NCBI GenBank assembly: GCA_018710785.1 | Contig: DVJD01000108.1 | Coordinates: 1-64,000 of the forward strand | Origin: Candidatus Fimimorpha excrementavium | GTDB taxonomy: Bacteria > Bacillota > Clostridia > Lachnospirales > Lachnospiraceae | Reading direction: 5' to 3' | DNA: 64,000 bases | Shown here: positions 43,245 to 52,018 of the stretch, in pieces | Layout of the letters: the number at the start of each line of letters is the position of its first letter | Numbering within the stretch: the stretch's first letter is position 1 | Notes under the pieces: generated by a model | The model's database searches: none | Told to the model about the DNA's origin: nothing | The model's input: only the letters and a program-made list of their open reading frames with translations | Program-made: the position numbers and the translations under genes

Positions 43245-44861
43245 TCAGTAAGGCCATGTAATGCCCTTGGCGGCACAGAGACTGCGCATTCTGGAATTGA
43301 AGGCATCCATCTGTTCCTGACTCCATCCGGGAGCCACATTCGTCACCGGAGTGCCGTCCAAAAATTCCAGGCTGACCTCCACAGCTCTTCCGGAATCTGC
43401 CACTTCTACTTCCACATTGACATCGGGCGAGTGGCGGATGGTACCGGTTGAGAAGCGATATTCGTCCAGAGAATTGATCTCAACGGTTTCTGTTACTTGA
43501 CCATCGATTTTAACATCTTTATAAAGCTTGGACTTGATATGGGGATGGACATTTACCACCGTGGCTTCTTTTTCAGAATAATCGCCCCAGCCCAGTTTCA
43601 TGGAAGGGTCTTCTACGAAGTCAAACAGGGTTCCCGGATATTCCCAGAGCAGGATTTCCGAGCGATACTCAATGGTTCGGTTGGCAGGCCGTGTTTCCGT
43701 GCCATAGATATTGATGGTCAGGTTGGCATACCCGTTGGCACCGACATTAGAGCAGTAGGCTTCGATGTAAATGGGATAATCAGTATTATTTACGAAAGTA
43801 AAATCGTATCCGGCCTTATAGGAAACCATGGCATCCATGGAAGGCGGCAGATAATCCACTGCCATGGAGTGGGGGTTTCGTTTGGTGACCTGCAGTTCCG
43901 ACAAGAGCACAGCATTATAAAGGGTGGAACTGGTCTGACAGATACCTCCGCCGATATCGTCGATGACAGCGCCGTCCAGATAGGTGCCGGCCGCCTTATA
44001 GCCATTTTCCTCCGTCACGTCGCCAAACATCGTCAGAGCGGAGATTTCTTCTCCCGGCATAAAAACATTGCCGTTGACTCCCTGGGAACTTCTGCGGATA
44101 TTGTCAGAACGATTGGAATCGCTGGCGAGAAAACCTGTAGTGCTGGAACCAAGCGGTGTATTGGAAAAATTGCTGAATACATCGGCCGTAATGCTTGGCT
44201 CTGTGATAATGGCCTCCGCATTATAATTGATGGATTCCGCGCTGACATCCAGAGCCTGGCTCAAAATGGACGAAGCAGCGGCATCGGCATCATAGCTGAT
44301 GCCTGTCTGATCCGGCGTTATGACAAACTGTCCGTTCTCTCTGGTGACACTGGCATCCCTGGCTGTGGAACTGGCTGCCTCTAGGGCAGGAGAGATCACT
44401 GATTTAATCTGCTCTGTATCTCCTGCCAGTTCAATGGACTGGGATACAGGCCCCTGTTCCAGTTCTTTCATGGCCTTATAGCGCACGATAAAATTGCCGC
44501 GGGAGACATAAGAACTCAGATCATTGACCACATTCGGATTGGCCCAGGTAAAGCCAAGACTGGTTAGGGACTGATCAAGTGCCTGATCTGAATAGGTCAG
44601 ATGTACATTGCGTTCTAAAAGACGTTCGGCTTCAATGCTGACTGCCGTGTTGGCCTCTTCCAGAGTCATACCCTCCAGAGAGATGCCATTGACAGAAACA
44701 TTGGCCGGAAATGTCCCAGTTTTATTTGGAAGGGAATCCGTAGACTGGACGGAGGCGGGCGCCGATTCTGCTGGCTCTTCGGCAAACACTGCGAGAGCAG
44801 AGCCAAATGTGAGAAGCAGGACAGAGCCAAGCGTCACAGTAATTCGTTTCAAGTGTCTCAT
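43245..44861 (-). CDS. Secreted VanW family protein, copy 1
   Basis: 538 residues. A signal peptide (RHLKRITVTLGSVLLLTFGSALAVFAEE, cleavage after AVFA) is followed by a YoaR-like putative peptidoglycan-binding region (VSVNGISLEGMTLEEANTAVSIEAERLL, about 55-260). A VanW domain follows (about 275-430; NTPLGSSTTGFLASD, GGGICQTSSTLYNAVLLSELQVTKRNPHSMAVDYLPPSMDAMVSY) and then a beta-rich tail. VanW proteins accompany some glycopeptide resistance loci but are common in Clostridia with no such role. The start at 44861 has GGAGGAG; the track's 50 extra residues are not coding. It is a tandem paralog of the next gene. Confidence 0.9.
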   Translation of the reverse strand: MRHLKRITVTLGSVLLLTFGSALAVFAEEPAESAPASVQSTDSLPNKTGTFPANVSVNGISLEGMTLEEANTAVSIEAERLLERNVHLTYSDQALDQSLTSLGFTWANPNVVNDLSSYVSRGNFIVRYKAMKELEQGPVSQSIELAGDTEQIKSVISPALEAASSTARDASVTRENGQFVITPDQTGISYDADAAASSILSQALDVSAESINYNAEAIITEPSITADVFSNFSNTPLGSSTTGFLASDSNRSDNIRRSSQGVNGNVFMPGEEISALTMFGDVTEENGYKAAGTYLDGAVIDDIGGGICQTSSTLYNAVLLSELQVTKRNPHSMAVDYLPPSMDAMVSYKAGYDFTFVNNTDYPIYIEAYCSNVGANGYANLTINIYGTETRPANRTIEYRSEILLWEYPGTLFDFVEDPSMKLGWGDYSEKEATVVNVHPHIKSKLYKDVKIDGQVTETVEINSLDEYRFSTGTIRHSPDVNVEVEVADSGRAVEVSLEFLDGTPVTNVAPGWSQEQMDAFNSRMRSLCAAKGITWPY

Positions 44862-45015
44862 AAAGGTATCTCCTCCATTTATGTTTATCCTGGTTAACAG
44901 TAAAATGCGCCTGTCTTTTGCGGGGAAAAGACAAAACGATAGTACTATTTTACCACAAGATAGGAATTTTACAACCATTAATGTGGAGATGGAGTTCGAG
45001 TACCGGTTCAAACGA

Positions 45016-45056
45016 CATAAAAAAGAGGGTGCCGATTCTAATTTTGCGGCACCCTT
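45016..45056 (-). terminator. Terminator of VanW copy 2 (AGGGTGCTGC family)
   Basis: AGAGGGTGCCG pairs with CGGCACCCTTGTTCTT with one bulge. Read on the minus strand it ends in CCCTCTTTTTT just after the gene at 45074. Confidence 0.75.
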
Positions 45057-45073
45057 GTTCTTGGGTTTGACGA

Positions 45074-46597
45074 TCAGCCGGTGACAGGAGAACCGTCGAG
45101 GAATTTCACAGTTACGACGACGCTTCGGCCTGTTTTCTTATCGACCTCTACGGTGACATTGACATCTGCAGCATGACGGATGAGACCCGTTGAGAACTTA
45201 TACTCATCTTCATGAAGCATAGTACTTTCCGTCAGCTGTCCGTCCACGTATACATCTTTGTATAATTGGGATTTGATATGAGGATGGACGTTGGTGACAG
45301 TCTGCTGTTTTTCGGCGTAGCTGCCCTGACCGAGTTTCATGGTGTCATCTACCACGAAGTTAAACAATGTGCCAGGGTAGTCCCATTCCAGTACCTCAGA
45401 CCGGTAATTGATGGTCCGGTTGGCCGGACGGGTTTCCGTTCCGTAAATATTGATGGTCAGACGGTCATAGCCGTCAGCGCCGACGCCGGAGCAGTAGGCT
45501 TCAATATAAATGGGATAGTCCGTGTTGTTTACAAAGGTAAAATCATTGGAGCCATAGGAAACCATGGCATCCATGGAAGGCGGTAGGTAATCCACAGCCA
45601 TGGAATGCTGGCTTCGGTGCGTTACCTGGAGTTCTGACCACAAAACCGCATTGTATAAAGTGGAAGTGGTCTGACAGATACCGCCGCCGATTCCCTGGAC
45701 GACAGTACCGTTTTCATAGGTATCAGCCATGTTATAGCCATTTTCCGCTGTGATTTCTCCATACATTCCGAGGGCAGAGATTTCCTCGCCCGGCATAAAT
45801 ACCCGTCCGTTGATGGAGGCTGTACTTTTTCTCACATTGTCTGCCCTGGCAGTATCCCTGGCCAGAAATGCGGTTGTAGAGGAGCCAAGGGGAGTGTTGG
45901 TGAAATTTTGGAATACCTCTGTCTTGATGCTCGGCTCTGTGACGATTTCAGCCACTTCATAGGATACGCTGTCTACATTCAGATTTAAAGCTTGATTCAG
46001 GATTTCCGCGGCGGCTGTATCGGCATCATAGCTGATTCCCGTGGTGGACTCTGTGACCACAAATTGTCCGTTGGCTCTTGTGACGCTGGCGTTTTGTGCC
46101 TGAATCGTGGCAGCTTCCAGGGAAGGCGTGATGGCGGCCTTTACCTGTTCCACATCACCGGTCAGTTCTATGGTTTCTTCGATGGGCCCCTGTTCCAGTT
46201 CTTTCATGGCTTTGTAGCGTACGATGAAATTGCCTCTGGACACATGGGAATCCAGTTCATTGACCACATCCGGATTGGCCCAGGTGATGCCGATGTCAGA
46301 CAGGGTCAAATCCAGAGACTGTCCGGAATATGTCATATGCATGGGGCGAGCCAAAAGACTGTTTACCTGTTCACTGACAGCGGCATTGGCTTCTTCCAGC
46401 GTCATTCCTTCCAGAGAAATCCCATTGACCGAGATATTGGCCGGAAAGGTACCCGATTTATTCGGAAGAAACTCGGTGGACTGCGACGAGGAAGGAGCTG
46501 TTTCGGAAGCAGTCTCGTCAGCGGCATAGGCTGCGATGGCGGAACCGAATACAAGAAGGGTCCCAAATACGATAGCCATCCGTTTTATTGGTTTCAT
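45074..46597 (-). CDS. Secreted VanW family protein, copy 2
   Basis: 507 residues with the same design as copy 1: signal peptide (KPIKRMAIVFGTLLVFGSAIAAYAADE), YoaR-like region (ISVNGISLEGMTLEEANAAVSEQ), VanW domain (NTPLGSSTTAFLARD, GGGICQTTSTLYNAVLWSELQVTHRSQHSMAVDYLPPSMDAMVSY) and beta-rich tail. The two copies agree over long blocks and are clearly a recent tandem duplication. This copy ends earlier (SPVTG) and lacks the last 25 residues of copy 1, including its final WPY. GGAGG is 12 bases before this ATG and adjacent to the ATG at 46609. A terminator separates the copies, so each may have its own promoter. Confidence 0.9.
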   Translation of the reverse strand: MKPIKRMAIVFGTLLVFGSAIAAYAADETASETAPSSSQSTEFLPNKSGTFPANISVNGISLEGMTLEEANAAVSEQVNSLLARPMHMTYSGQSLDLTLSDIGITWANPDVVNELDSHVSRGNFIVRYKAMKELEQGPIEETIELTGDVEQVKAAITPSLEAATIQAQNASVTRANGQFVVTESTTGISYDADTAAAEILNQALNLNVDSVSYEVAEIVTEPSIKTEVFQNFTNTPLGSSTTAFLARDTARADNVRKSTASINGRVFMPGEEISALGMYGEITAENGYNMADTYENGTVVQGIGGGICQTTSTLYNAVLWSELQVTHRSQHSMAVDYLPPSMDAMVSYGSNDFTFVNNTDYPIYIEAYCSGVGADGYDRLTINIYGTETRPANRTINYRSEVLEWDYPGTLFNFVVDDTMKLGQGSYAEKQQTVTNVHPHIKSQLYKDVYVDGQLTESTMLHEDEYKFSTGLIRHAADVNVTVEVDKKTGRSVVVTVKFLDGSPVTG

Positions 46598-46758
46598 ATT
46601 ATGTATCATCCTCCATTCTGTATGTTTCCAAGTGTACCATAGAACGTTGTATTTTCAAGAGATAAACCTGAAAGTTAAAAAAAGATTATTCGTTTCGTAA
46701 AAAAATCGTAATTTATATGGGAGAATACAGGTCAATCCACTTTGACGGATTACGGAAC

Positions 46759-47610
46759 CTAGCGGGGGATACGGGATTGTTTTTTATATTGTCCCGGCGG
46801 AAATCCTGTGATTTTTTTGAAGGTGCGGATAAAATTGGAATAGTCATTAAATCCGGCAATCTCACAGGTTTCGGAGACACTGTATCCCCTGGACAGCAGA
46901 CTTTTGGCCAGAGTGACCCGCTTAACCACAATATATTGAAAGAGGGTGGAACCCGTCTCTTTTTTAAACAGATGGCTCAAATAAAATTTGTCCATGGAAA
47001 GAGCCTCCGCGATCCCGTCCAATGTCAGCGCTTCGGAAATGTGCCGATCCACATAATGGAGAACGGGCTGCACCTTAACCGGTATGGAACCGGAACTGCT
47101 CTGCGCGGAATTGTGATACAGCTGGTTGACAAACACAAGCAGCTGGACCAGATATGACTGGGTGAGAAGGTCACTGCCATAACTGGGATCATTGGAACAG
47201 GAAATCAGCTGTTCAATGATCGGAAGCCAGGTGGCAAGTTCTTCGTCTTCCATATGGGACAAATTTCCGACCCCTTTGGGGCGGTTCTGGAAACAGGCCA
47301 AAAGATCGGTCTGGGAGGTGGAAAGATTCCGGATCCATTTTGGTTCAAAATGGATGGTGATGCGTTCATAGACTTCGTTTTTCAGGTTGACGACCGTATG
47401 AATCTCCTGATTATTGAAAATCAGAATATCTCCCCGTTTTAGCTGGTAGCAGCTTTGCTCCACGAAATAATTCACATGACCCTGAAGAAATATATAAATT
47501 TCATAATTGTTATGAATGTGAAAATCGGGATTGCTGGCCTTTCTGGAAAGGGCATGTCCGGCAGCAACCAGACTGGAAAACTCCTGACGCCGAAAGGATT
47601 TGTCCGCCAT
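46759..47610 (-). CDS. AraC family regulator of the sugar island (left)
   Basis: 283 residues. An N-terminal cupin-like sensor domain (HIHNNYEIYIFLQGHVNYFVEQSCYQLKRGDILIFNNQEIHTVV, about 31-75) precedes two AraC helix-turn-helix motifs (about 185-275; TLDGIAEALSMDKFYLSHLFKKETGSTL and VSETCEIAGFNDYSNFIRTFKKITGFPPGQYKK). It is divergent from the oxidoreductase gene and most likely activates it in response to a sugar. The ribosome site CAGGAGG precedes the ATG. A perfect 20-bp dyad lies in the 230-bp shared region. Confidence 0.9.
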   Translation of the reverse strand: MADKSFRRQEFSSLVAAGHALSRKASNPDFHIHNNYEIYIFLQGHVNYFVEQSCYQLKRGDILIFNNQEIHTVVNLKNEVYERITIHFEPKWIRNLSTSQTDLLACFQNRPKGVGNLSHMEDEELATWLPIIEQLISCSNDPSYGSDLLTQSYLVQLLVFVNQLYHNSAQSSSGSIPVKVQPVLHYVDRHISEALTLDGIAEALSMDKFYLSHLFKKETGSTLFQYIVVKRVTLAKSLLSRGYSVSETCEIAGFNDYSNFIRTFKKITGFPPGQYKKQSRIPR

Positions 47611-47687
47611 GATTCACCTCCTGGTACTTATTTTTGTATGTATGACAAAAAATAAGAAAAAGATCACAATTTATGCAATAAAATCCA

Positions 47688-47707
47688 CAATTTCTGCAAA
47701 GAAATTG
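47688..47707. promoter_or_regulatory. Candidate operator dyad in the sugar island
   Basis: CAATTTCT-GCAA-AGAAATTG is a perfect 8+4+8 dyad between the AraC gene and the oxidoreductase gene. Downstream -10-like boxes (TATTAT 47714, TATACT 47722) lack a good -35, as at activator-dependent promoters. Confidence 0.5.
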
Positions 47708-47840
47708 CTTTGATATTATCATATACTAGTTTTAATAAAATAGCAAGATTGCAGAAAGAATTTAGGCGATTCCCACAATATAATCCGGAAGACAAAATTC
47801 CGGCGTGGGAAAGGTGACGAGAAGAAAGGAGAAGAAGAAA

Positions 47841-49004
47841 ATGAAACAGGTTAGAATGGGTATCATCGGCTTTGGCGTTCAGGGCGGAGGTTATGCAGGT
47901 TTTATCACGGAAGGTAAAGTCGAGGGCATGGTACTGGGCGGTATCTGTGATATTGACCCGGAAAAGAAGAAAAAAGCAGAACAGGAATATCCGGATGTGC
48001 CGTTTTTTGAAAATTATGAAGATATGATCGGAAGCGGAAAGGTGGACTGCGTGATCACTACGGTTCCCCATTATCTGCATCCGGTGATCGGTATCTATGC
48101 CATCGAACATGGGATGCCGGTGATCATCGAAAAACCGGCCGGTGTCTACACCAAGCAGGTGAAACAGCTGATTGAATGTTCCCAGGCCCATCCGGATGTG
48201 CCCTTTGCTATCATGTTTAATCAGAGAACCAATCCGCTTTATATTGAAGTGAAAAAGATCATGGACAGCAAAGAACTTGGAAATCTGCGCAGAACCAACT
48301 GGATCATCAACAATTGGTGGCGTTCTACCAATTATTATAATCAGAGCGCATGGCGTGCCACCTGGGGCGCAGAGGGCGGCGGAGTTCTTGTCAATCAGGC
48401 GCCGCATCAGCTGGATCTGATCCAGTGGATCTGCGGAAAACCGAAGAAGGTATATGCAAACTGCAAATTCGGTTCCCACAGAAACATCCCGGTGGAGAAC
48501 GATGTGACGGCGATTCTGGATTACGGCAATGGAGCCACAGGCGTGTTTGTCACCTGCACCCATGATTTTGACGGAACAGATCGTTTCGAGATTGACTGTG
48601 ACGGCGGAAAGATTGTGATAGAAAACAGTAAGAGGGCTGTGGTACATAAATTTATCAAGACGGAAGATGAGATTGATAAAACCTTTACCCCGGAGATGTC
48701 GGCAAAATTATTCCGCGGCGAGGGCGAAATGAAGAAATACGAGGAGCGGGTGATCGAGTTCCCGTCGGCATGGGGAAGCCAGCACTGTATTGTGATGAAA
48801 AATTTTGCGGACCACCTGCTGTATGGAACACCGATCATGGCACCGGGGGCAGACGGCATCAACGGAGTGAGACTGGCCAATGCCATGCTGCTTTCTTCCT
48901 GGCTGGGAAAAGAAGTGGATTACGAATTTGATGATGATCTGTATATTGAAGAATTGAATAAGAGAATCAAAGAAGAAGGAAAATATCCTCTGATTGAGGA
49001 GTGA
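47841..49004 (+). CDS. Gfo/Idh/MocA family NAD-dependent oxidoreductase A
   Basis: 387 residues. The N-terminal Rossmann domain has MGIIGFGVQGGGYAGF (6-21) and the family EKP motif in PVIIEKPAGVYTKQ (about 94-107). The C-terminal alpha/beta domain has NQAPHQLDLIQWICG (about 186), with the conserved catalytic-site His/Asp pair. Members oxidise a sugar or cyclitol hydroxyl with NAD. AAAGGAG precedes the ATG at 47841; the track's longer form begins in the leader. It starts a four-gene operon with two oxidoreductase/isomerase pairs. The substrate is unknown; a 3-keto-glycoside route is suggested by the neighbours. Confidence 0.9.
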   Translation: MKQVRMGIIGFGVQGGGYAGFITEGKVEGMVLGGICDIDPEKKKKAEQEYPDVPFFENYEDMIGSGKVDCVITTVPHYLHPVIGIYAIEHGMPVIIEKPAGVYTKQVKQLIECSQAHPDVPFAIMFNQRTNPLYIEVKKIMDSKELGNLRRTNWIINNWWRSTNYYNQSAWRATWGAEGGGVLVNQAPHQLDLIQWICGKPKKVYANCKFGSHRNIPVENDVTAILDYGNGATGVFVTCTHDFDGTDRFEIDCDGGKIVIENSKRAVVHKFIKTEDEIDKTFTPEMSAKLFRGEGEMKKYEERVIEFPSAWGSQHCIVMKNFADHLLYGTPIMAPGADGINGVRLANAMLLSSWLGKEVDYEFDDDLYIEELNKRIKEEGKYPLIEE

Positions 49005-49035
49005 TACAGAGTATGGTATGTTAGGAGGTAAAATT

Positions 49036-49893
49036 ATGGGACAGGCAAAGATTTGTGTACAGGCGATGACGATAAAAAAAGCATTTGAAGAACTGGGGCC
49101 GTATGAAGCACTGAAAAAAATGGCCGAGATCGGATATCATGGAGTGGAGCTGTCACAGGTGGACATGGGCGCTGAGAGTGTGGCGGAAATGAAACGGGCC
49201 TGTGAAGAATTTGATATTGAGGTGGCAGCCATTTCCGGAGCGCTGGATCCGAGAAAAGAAGGGGACGACGCGCTGACGGTAAACCTGGAAAAATTCATCC
49301 AGGACTGCAAGGCATTGGGGACCCGCTATATCCGAATCGGTATGATGCCGGTTACCTATATGGCTTCGGTGGATACACTGAAAGACTTCTGCAGAAAGGC
49401 AGAGGAAGTCGCTGCCAAGCTGAAGGAAGAGGGGATTTCCCTGTATTATCACAATCATCACGTGGAATTCCAGAAAATCAATGGCCGTTATGTGATTGAT
49501 ATGGTGAAAGAGTGGGCGCCCAATGTGGGTGTGGAACTGGATGTGCACTGGGTACAGAGGGGCGGAGAGGATCCGGTACGTGTGATTCCGAAACTGGCCG
49601 GTTCCCTGGATCTTCTGCACCTGAAAGACTATAAGATCTATCCGTTTGGGGAAGCAGTTCAGAAAGCGGAAAATGGGGAAGTTCCGATGATGGAATACTT
49701 CGGAGGCTGTGTTCACTTTGCTGAGGTCGGCGAGGGAAATCTGGATATGAAAGCAATCATAGAAGCCGGACTGAAAGCGGGAAGCAAGTATCTGATTGTA
49801 GAGCAGGATGATACCTATGGAAGAGATCCGTATGAAAGCTTAAGAATTTCAGCAGAGAATCTGAAAAAGCTGGGATATGAGGATTGTTTTTAA
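49036..49893 (+). CDS. Sugar phosphate isomerase/epimerase family TIM barrel A
   Basis: 285 residues, xylose-isomerase-like TIM barrel. Metal-site segments are visible: ISLYYHNHHVEFQK (about 148-161), NVGVELDVHWVQRGG (about 172-186), DLLHLKDYKIYPFG (about 201) and YLIVEQDDTYGRDPYES (about 257). Such proteins isomerise or epimerise keto-sugars, or cleave 3-keto-glycosides in the DgpC/YcjR-like branch. AGGAGG precedes the ATG at 49036. It follows oxidoreductase A by 31 bases, so its substrate is probably the keto product of that enzyme. Confidence 0.88.
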   Translation: MGQAKICVQAMTIKKAFEELGPYEALKKMAEIGYHGVELSQVDMGAESVAEMKRACEEFDIEVAAISGALDPRKEGDDALTVNLEKFIQDCKALGTRYIRIGMMPVTYMASVDTLKDFCRKAEEVAAKLKEEGISLYYHNHHVEFQKINGRYVIDMVKEWAPNVGVELDVHWVQRGGEDPVRVIPKLAGSLDLLHLKDYKIYPFGEAVQKAENGEVPMMEYFGGCVHFAEVGEGNLDMKAIIEAGLKAGSKYLIVEQDDTYGRDPYESLRISAENLKKLGYEDCF

Positions 49894-49908
49894 CGGGAGG
49901 GACATGAC

Positions 49909-50958
49909 ATGAAAGCAGCGATAGTGGGATGCGGTGCCATCGCAAAGATGCACGCCAGCGTATTGCGGGAGATAGCTGGGGTGACCATAGTCGGATTTGC
50001 GGACTGCAAAGTGGAAAAGGCACAGGCATATCGGGAGGAATATGGGTGCGAAGAGACCAATGTATACGCATCCCTGGAAGAAATGCTGGAGAACGAACAG
50101 GTGGATGTACTCCACATCTGTACGCCCCACTATCTTCACACTCCGATGGCAGTCTATGCGCTGGAAAAAGGAGTTCATGTATTTACGGAAAAGCCGCCTG
50201 CCATATCCAGAGACCAGTTTGCCACGCTGAAAGCAGCGGCAAAGGAAAATCACGCAAGGCTGGGGATTTGTTTCCAAAATCGCTATAATGAGAGCACGAA
50301 GGCGATGGAAGAAATTTTGGCTTCCGGGGAGAACGGAAAAATCGTGGGGGCCAGAGCTTTTGTGAGCTGGATGCGGACAAAGGAATACTATGCGGAAAGC
50401 GACTGGAGAGGAAAATGGGAGACCGAAGGCGGCGGATGCCTGATTAATCAGTCCGTGCATACACTGGATCTGTTAAATCTTTTTATGGGCGGACAGCCGG
50501 TGGAAACCCAGGCTCATATGATGAACTATCACTTAAAGGATGTCATAGAGGTGGAGGATACCGTATCTGCGTATATTCGCTATCCGGACGCGGCAGCGTG
50601 TTTTTATGCCACCACGGCCTATGAGGGAAACCGTCCGATCATGATTGATATGGAATGTGAGAATGTCTCCATCCGGCTGGAGGGGTCCTATGTGACCTGT
50701 ACTTATAAGGATGGAAGGAAGGAGGAACTTTCCTTTTATAACGGCCACACCATCGGAAAAGACTATTGGGGCACCGGCCATAGGGCCTGTATCCGGGATT
50801 TTTATCACTGCCTGGAAACGGGAGAAAAGTTTTCCATTGAAGTGGAAGATGTGGAGTCCACGTTCCAGCTCATGATGGATATCTATCAGTCAGCCAGAGA
50901 ACAGCGCCCAGTGGCGGCAAAGGAGAATAGGAGGAACGAAAATGCTGGAATTCAGTAA
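49909..50958 (+). CDS. Gfo/Idh/MocA family NAD-dependent oxidoreductase B
   Basis: 349 residues. The Rossmann start is KAAIVGCGAIAKMHASVLREI (2-22) and the EKP motif is VHVFTEKPPAISRDQ (about 90-104). The C-terminal domain has CLINQSVHTLDLLNLFMGG (about 182) with the His/Asp pair. It is clearly divergent from oxidoreductase A, so the two probably act on different positions or different sugars. GGGAGG precedes the start, and ATGACATG offers two possible ATGs. Its last 17 bases overlap the next isomerase gene. Confidence 0.9.
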   Translation: MKAAIVGCGAIAKMHASVLREIAGVTIVGFADCKVEKAQAYREEYGCEETNVYASLEEMLENEQVDVLHICTPHYLHTPMAVYALEKGVHVFTEKPPAISRDQFATLKAAAKENHARLGICFQNRYNESTKAMEEILASGENGKIVGARAFVSWMRTKEYYAESDWRGKWETEGGGCLINQSVHTLDLLNLFMGGQPVETQAHMMNYHLKDVIEVEDTVSAYIRYPDAAACFYATTAYEGNRPIMIDMECENVSIRLEGSYVTCTYKDGRKEELSFYNGHTIGKDYWGTGHRACIRDFYHCLETGEKFSIEVEDVESTFQLMMDIYQSAREQRPVAAKENRRNENAGIQ

Positions 50959-51790
50959 AATCAGCGGATTCGCTGATGAGATTGATAAAGATATTGACAA
51001 ACAGATCGCACTCTTGAAAAAGCTCGGCATTTCTTATGTGGAATTCCGAAGCGGAGACGGAAAAGGAGTGGCTGATTATACGGAGGAAGAAGCAAAAGCA
51101 TTAAAAGAACGGCTGGATGCCAATGGAATCGCCATATCTGCTGTGGGTTCTCCCATCGGAAAGATTTCCATAACGGATCCGTTTGAACCCCATCTGGAAA
51201 CGCTGCGCCATGTGATCAAACTGGCCAAGATCTGGGAGACCAACTATATCCGCATGTTCAGCTTTTTTATTCCGGAAGGGGAATCGGCAGATACGTACCG
51301 TGATGAAGTGATGCGCCGCATGGAAGCCATGGTGGTTTGCGCAAAAGAAGAGGGCGTCATCCTGCTCCATGAAAATGAAAAGGATATCTACGGCGATGTG
51401 GCTGTCAGATGTCTGGATCTGATGAAAGCGTTTTACGGTGACCATTTCAAATGCACCTTTGACTTTGCCAATTTTGTACAGTGCCGCCAGGACACCATGG
51501 AAGCCTATGAGATGCTGAAGCCTTACATTGAATATGTCCATATCAAAGACGCCAAGTGGGACACGGGAGAAGTCGTTCCGGCTGGCCAGGGAGACGGAAA
51601 TGTGAAAGAAATCCTGACCCTTTTGAATGAATCCGGCTATAAAGGCTATCTGAGTCTGGAGCCTCATCTGGCAGAGTTTGACGGTCTGAAAAATCTGGAG
51701 AAAAATGCCGCCGAGAGAAAGCTGACCGACGGAGAAGCCGCATACACCATGGCGTGGGATGCGCTGAAAACGATTCTGAATAAAAAATAA
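50942..51790 (+). CDS. Sugar phosphate isomerase/epimerase family TIM barrel B
   Basis: 282 residues, AP-endonuclease-2-like TIM barrel. Metal and substrate segments: VILLHENEKDIYGDV (about 139-153), FKCTFDFANFVQCRQ (about 169), IEYVHIKDAKWDTGEVVPAGQGDG (about 197) and GYLSLEPHLAEF (about 236). The GQGDG loop is typical of the keto-sugar epimerase/lyase branch. It overlaps oxidoreductase B by 17 bases, with AGGAGG inside that gene. It ends the plus-strand operon and is followed by a large inverted repeat. Confidence 0.88.
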   Translation: MLEFSKISGFADEIDKDIDKQIALLKKLGISYVEFRSGDGKGVADYTEEEAKALKERLDANGIAISAVGSPIGKISITDPFEPHLETLRHVIKLAKIWETNYIRMFSFFIPEGESADTYRDEVMRRMEAMVVCAKEEGVILLHENEKDIYGDVAVRCLDLMKAFYGDHFKCTFDFANFVQCRQDTMEAYEMLKPYIEYVHIKDAKWDTGEVVPAGQGDGNVKEILTLLNESGYKGYLSLEPHLAEFDGLKNLEKNAAERKLTDGEAAYTMAWDALKTILNKK

Positions 51791-51811
51791 TCGGCTGACT
51801 GCCTATCAAAT

Positions 51812-51991
51812 GATAAGAGGGTGCTGCAAAATTCGCACCGTACAGAAAAAATAATCAGCCGTTTGCCCATTGAAATACAAATCTGTCTGACTGTTCGTTT
51901 ACATCGTACATTCAACCAGATTTGTATTTTAAAAGTCAAACAGCAGGATTATTTTTCTGTGACTATGCGAATTTTGCAGCACCCTCTTATC
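51812..51991. repeat. 180-bp nested inverted repeat (AGGGTGCTGC family)
   Basis: Outer arms 51812-51856 and 51947-51991 pair almost fully (GATAAGAGGGTGCTGC and its complement). Inside them AAATACAAATCTG (51873) and CAGATTTGTATTT (51917) form a second perfect 13-bp stem. AAAAGTCAAACAGC occurs both inside (51931) and just outside (51996) the right arm. The element lies between convergent genes. It may be a terminator, a MITE-like element or a structured RNA. Confidence 0.85.
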
Positions 51992-52018
51992 GTTCAAAAG
52001 TCAAACAGCTTCCGGGTT

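Noticed and set aside
43497-44384. Plus-strand ORF of 295 residues opposite VanW copy 1
   Set aside because: Antisense to a gene with signal peptide and VanW motifs; no ribosome site.
43245-46597. VanW pair as a vancomycin resistance locus
   Set aside because: No vanH/A/X, ligase, dipeptidase or two-component genes nearby; VanW proteins are common in Clostridia without resistance.
51812-51991. CRISPR array
   Set aside because: Repeats are inverted arms and not a regular direct-repeat/spacer series; no cas genes.
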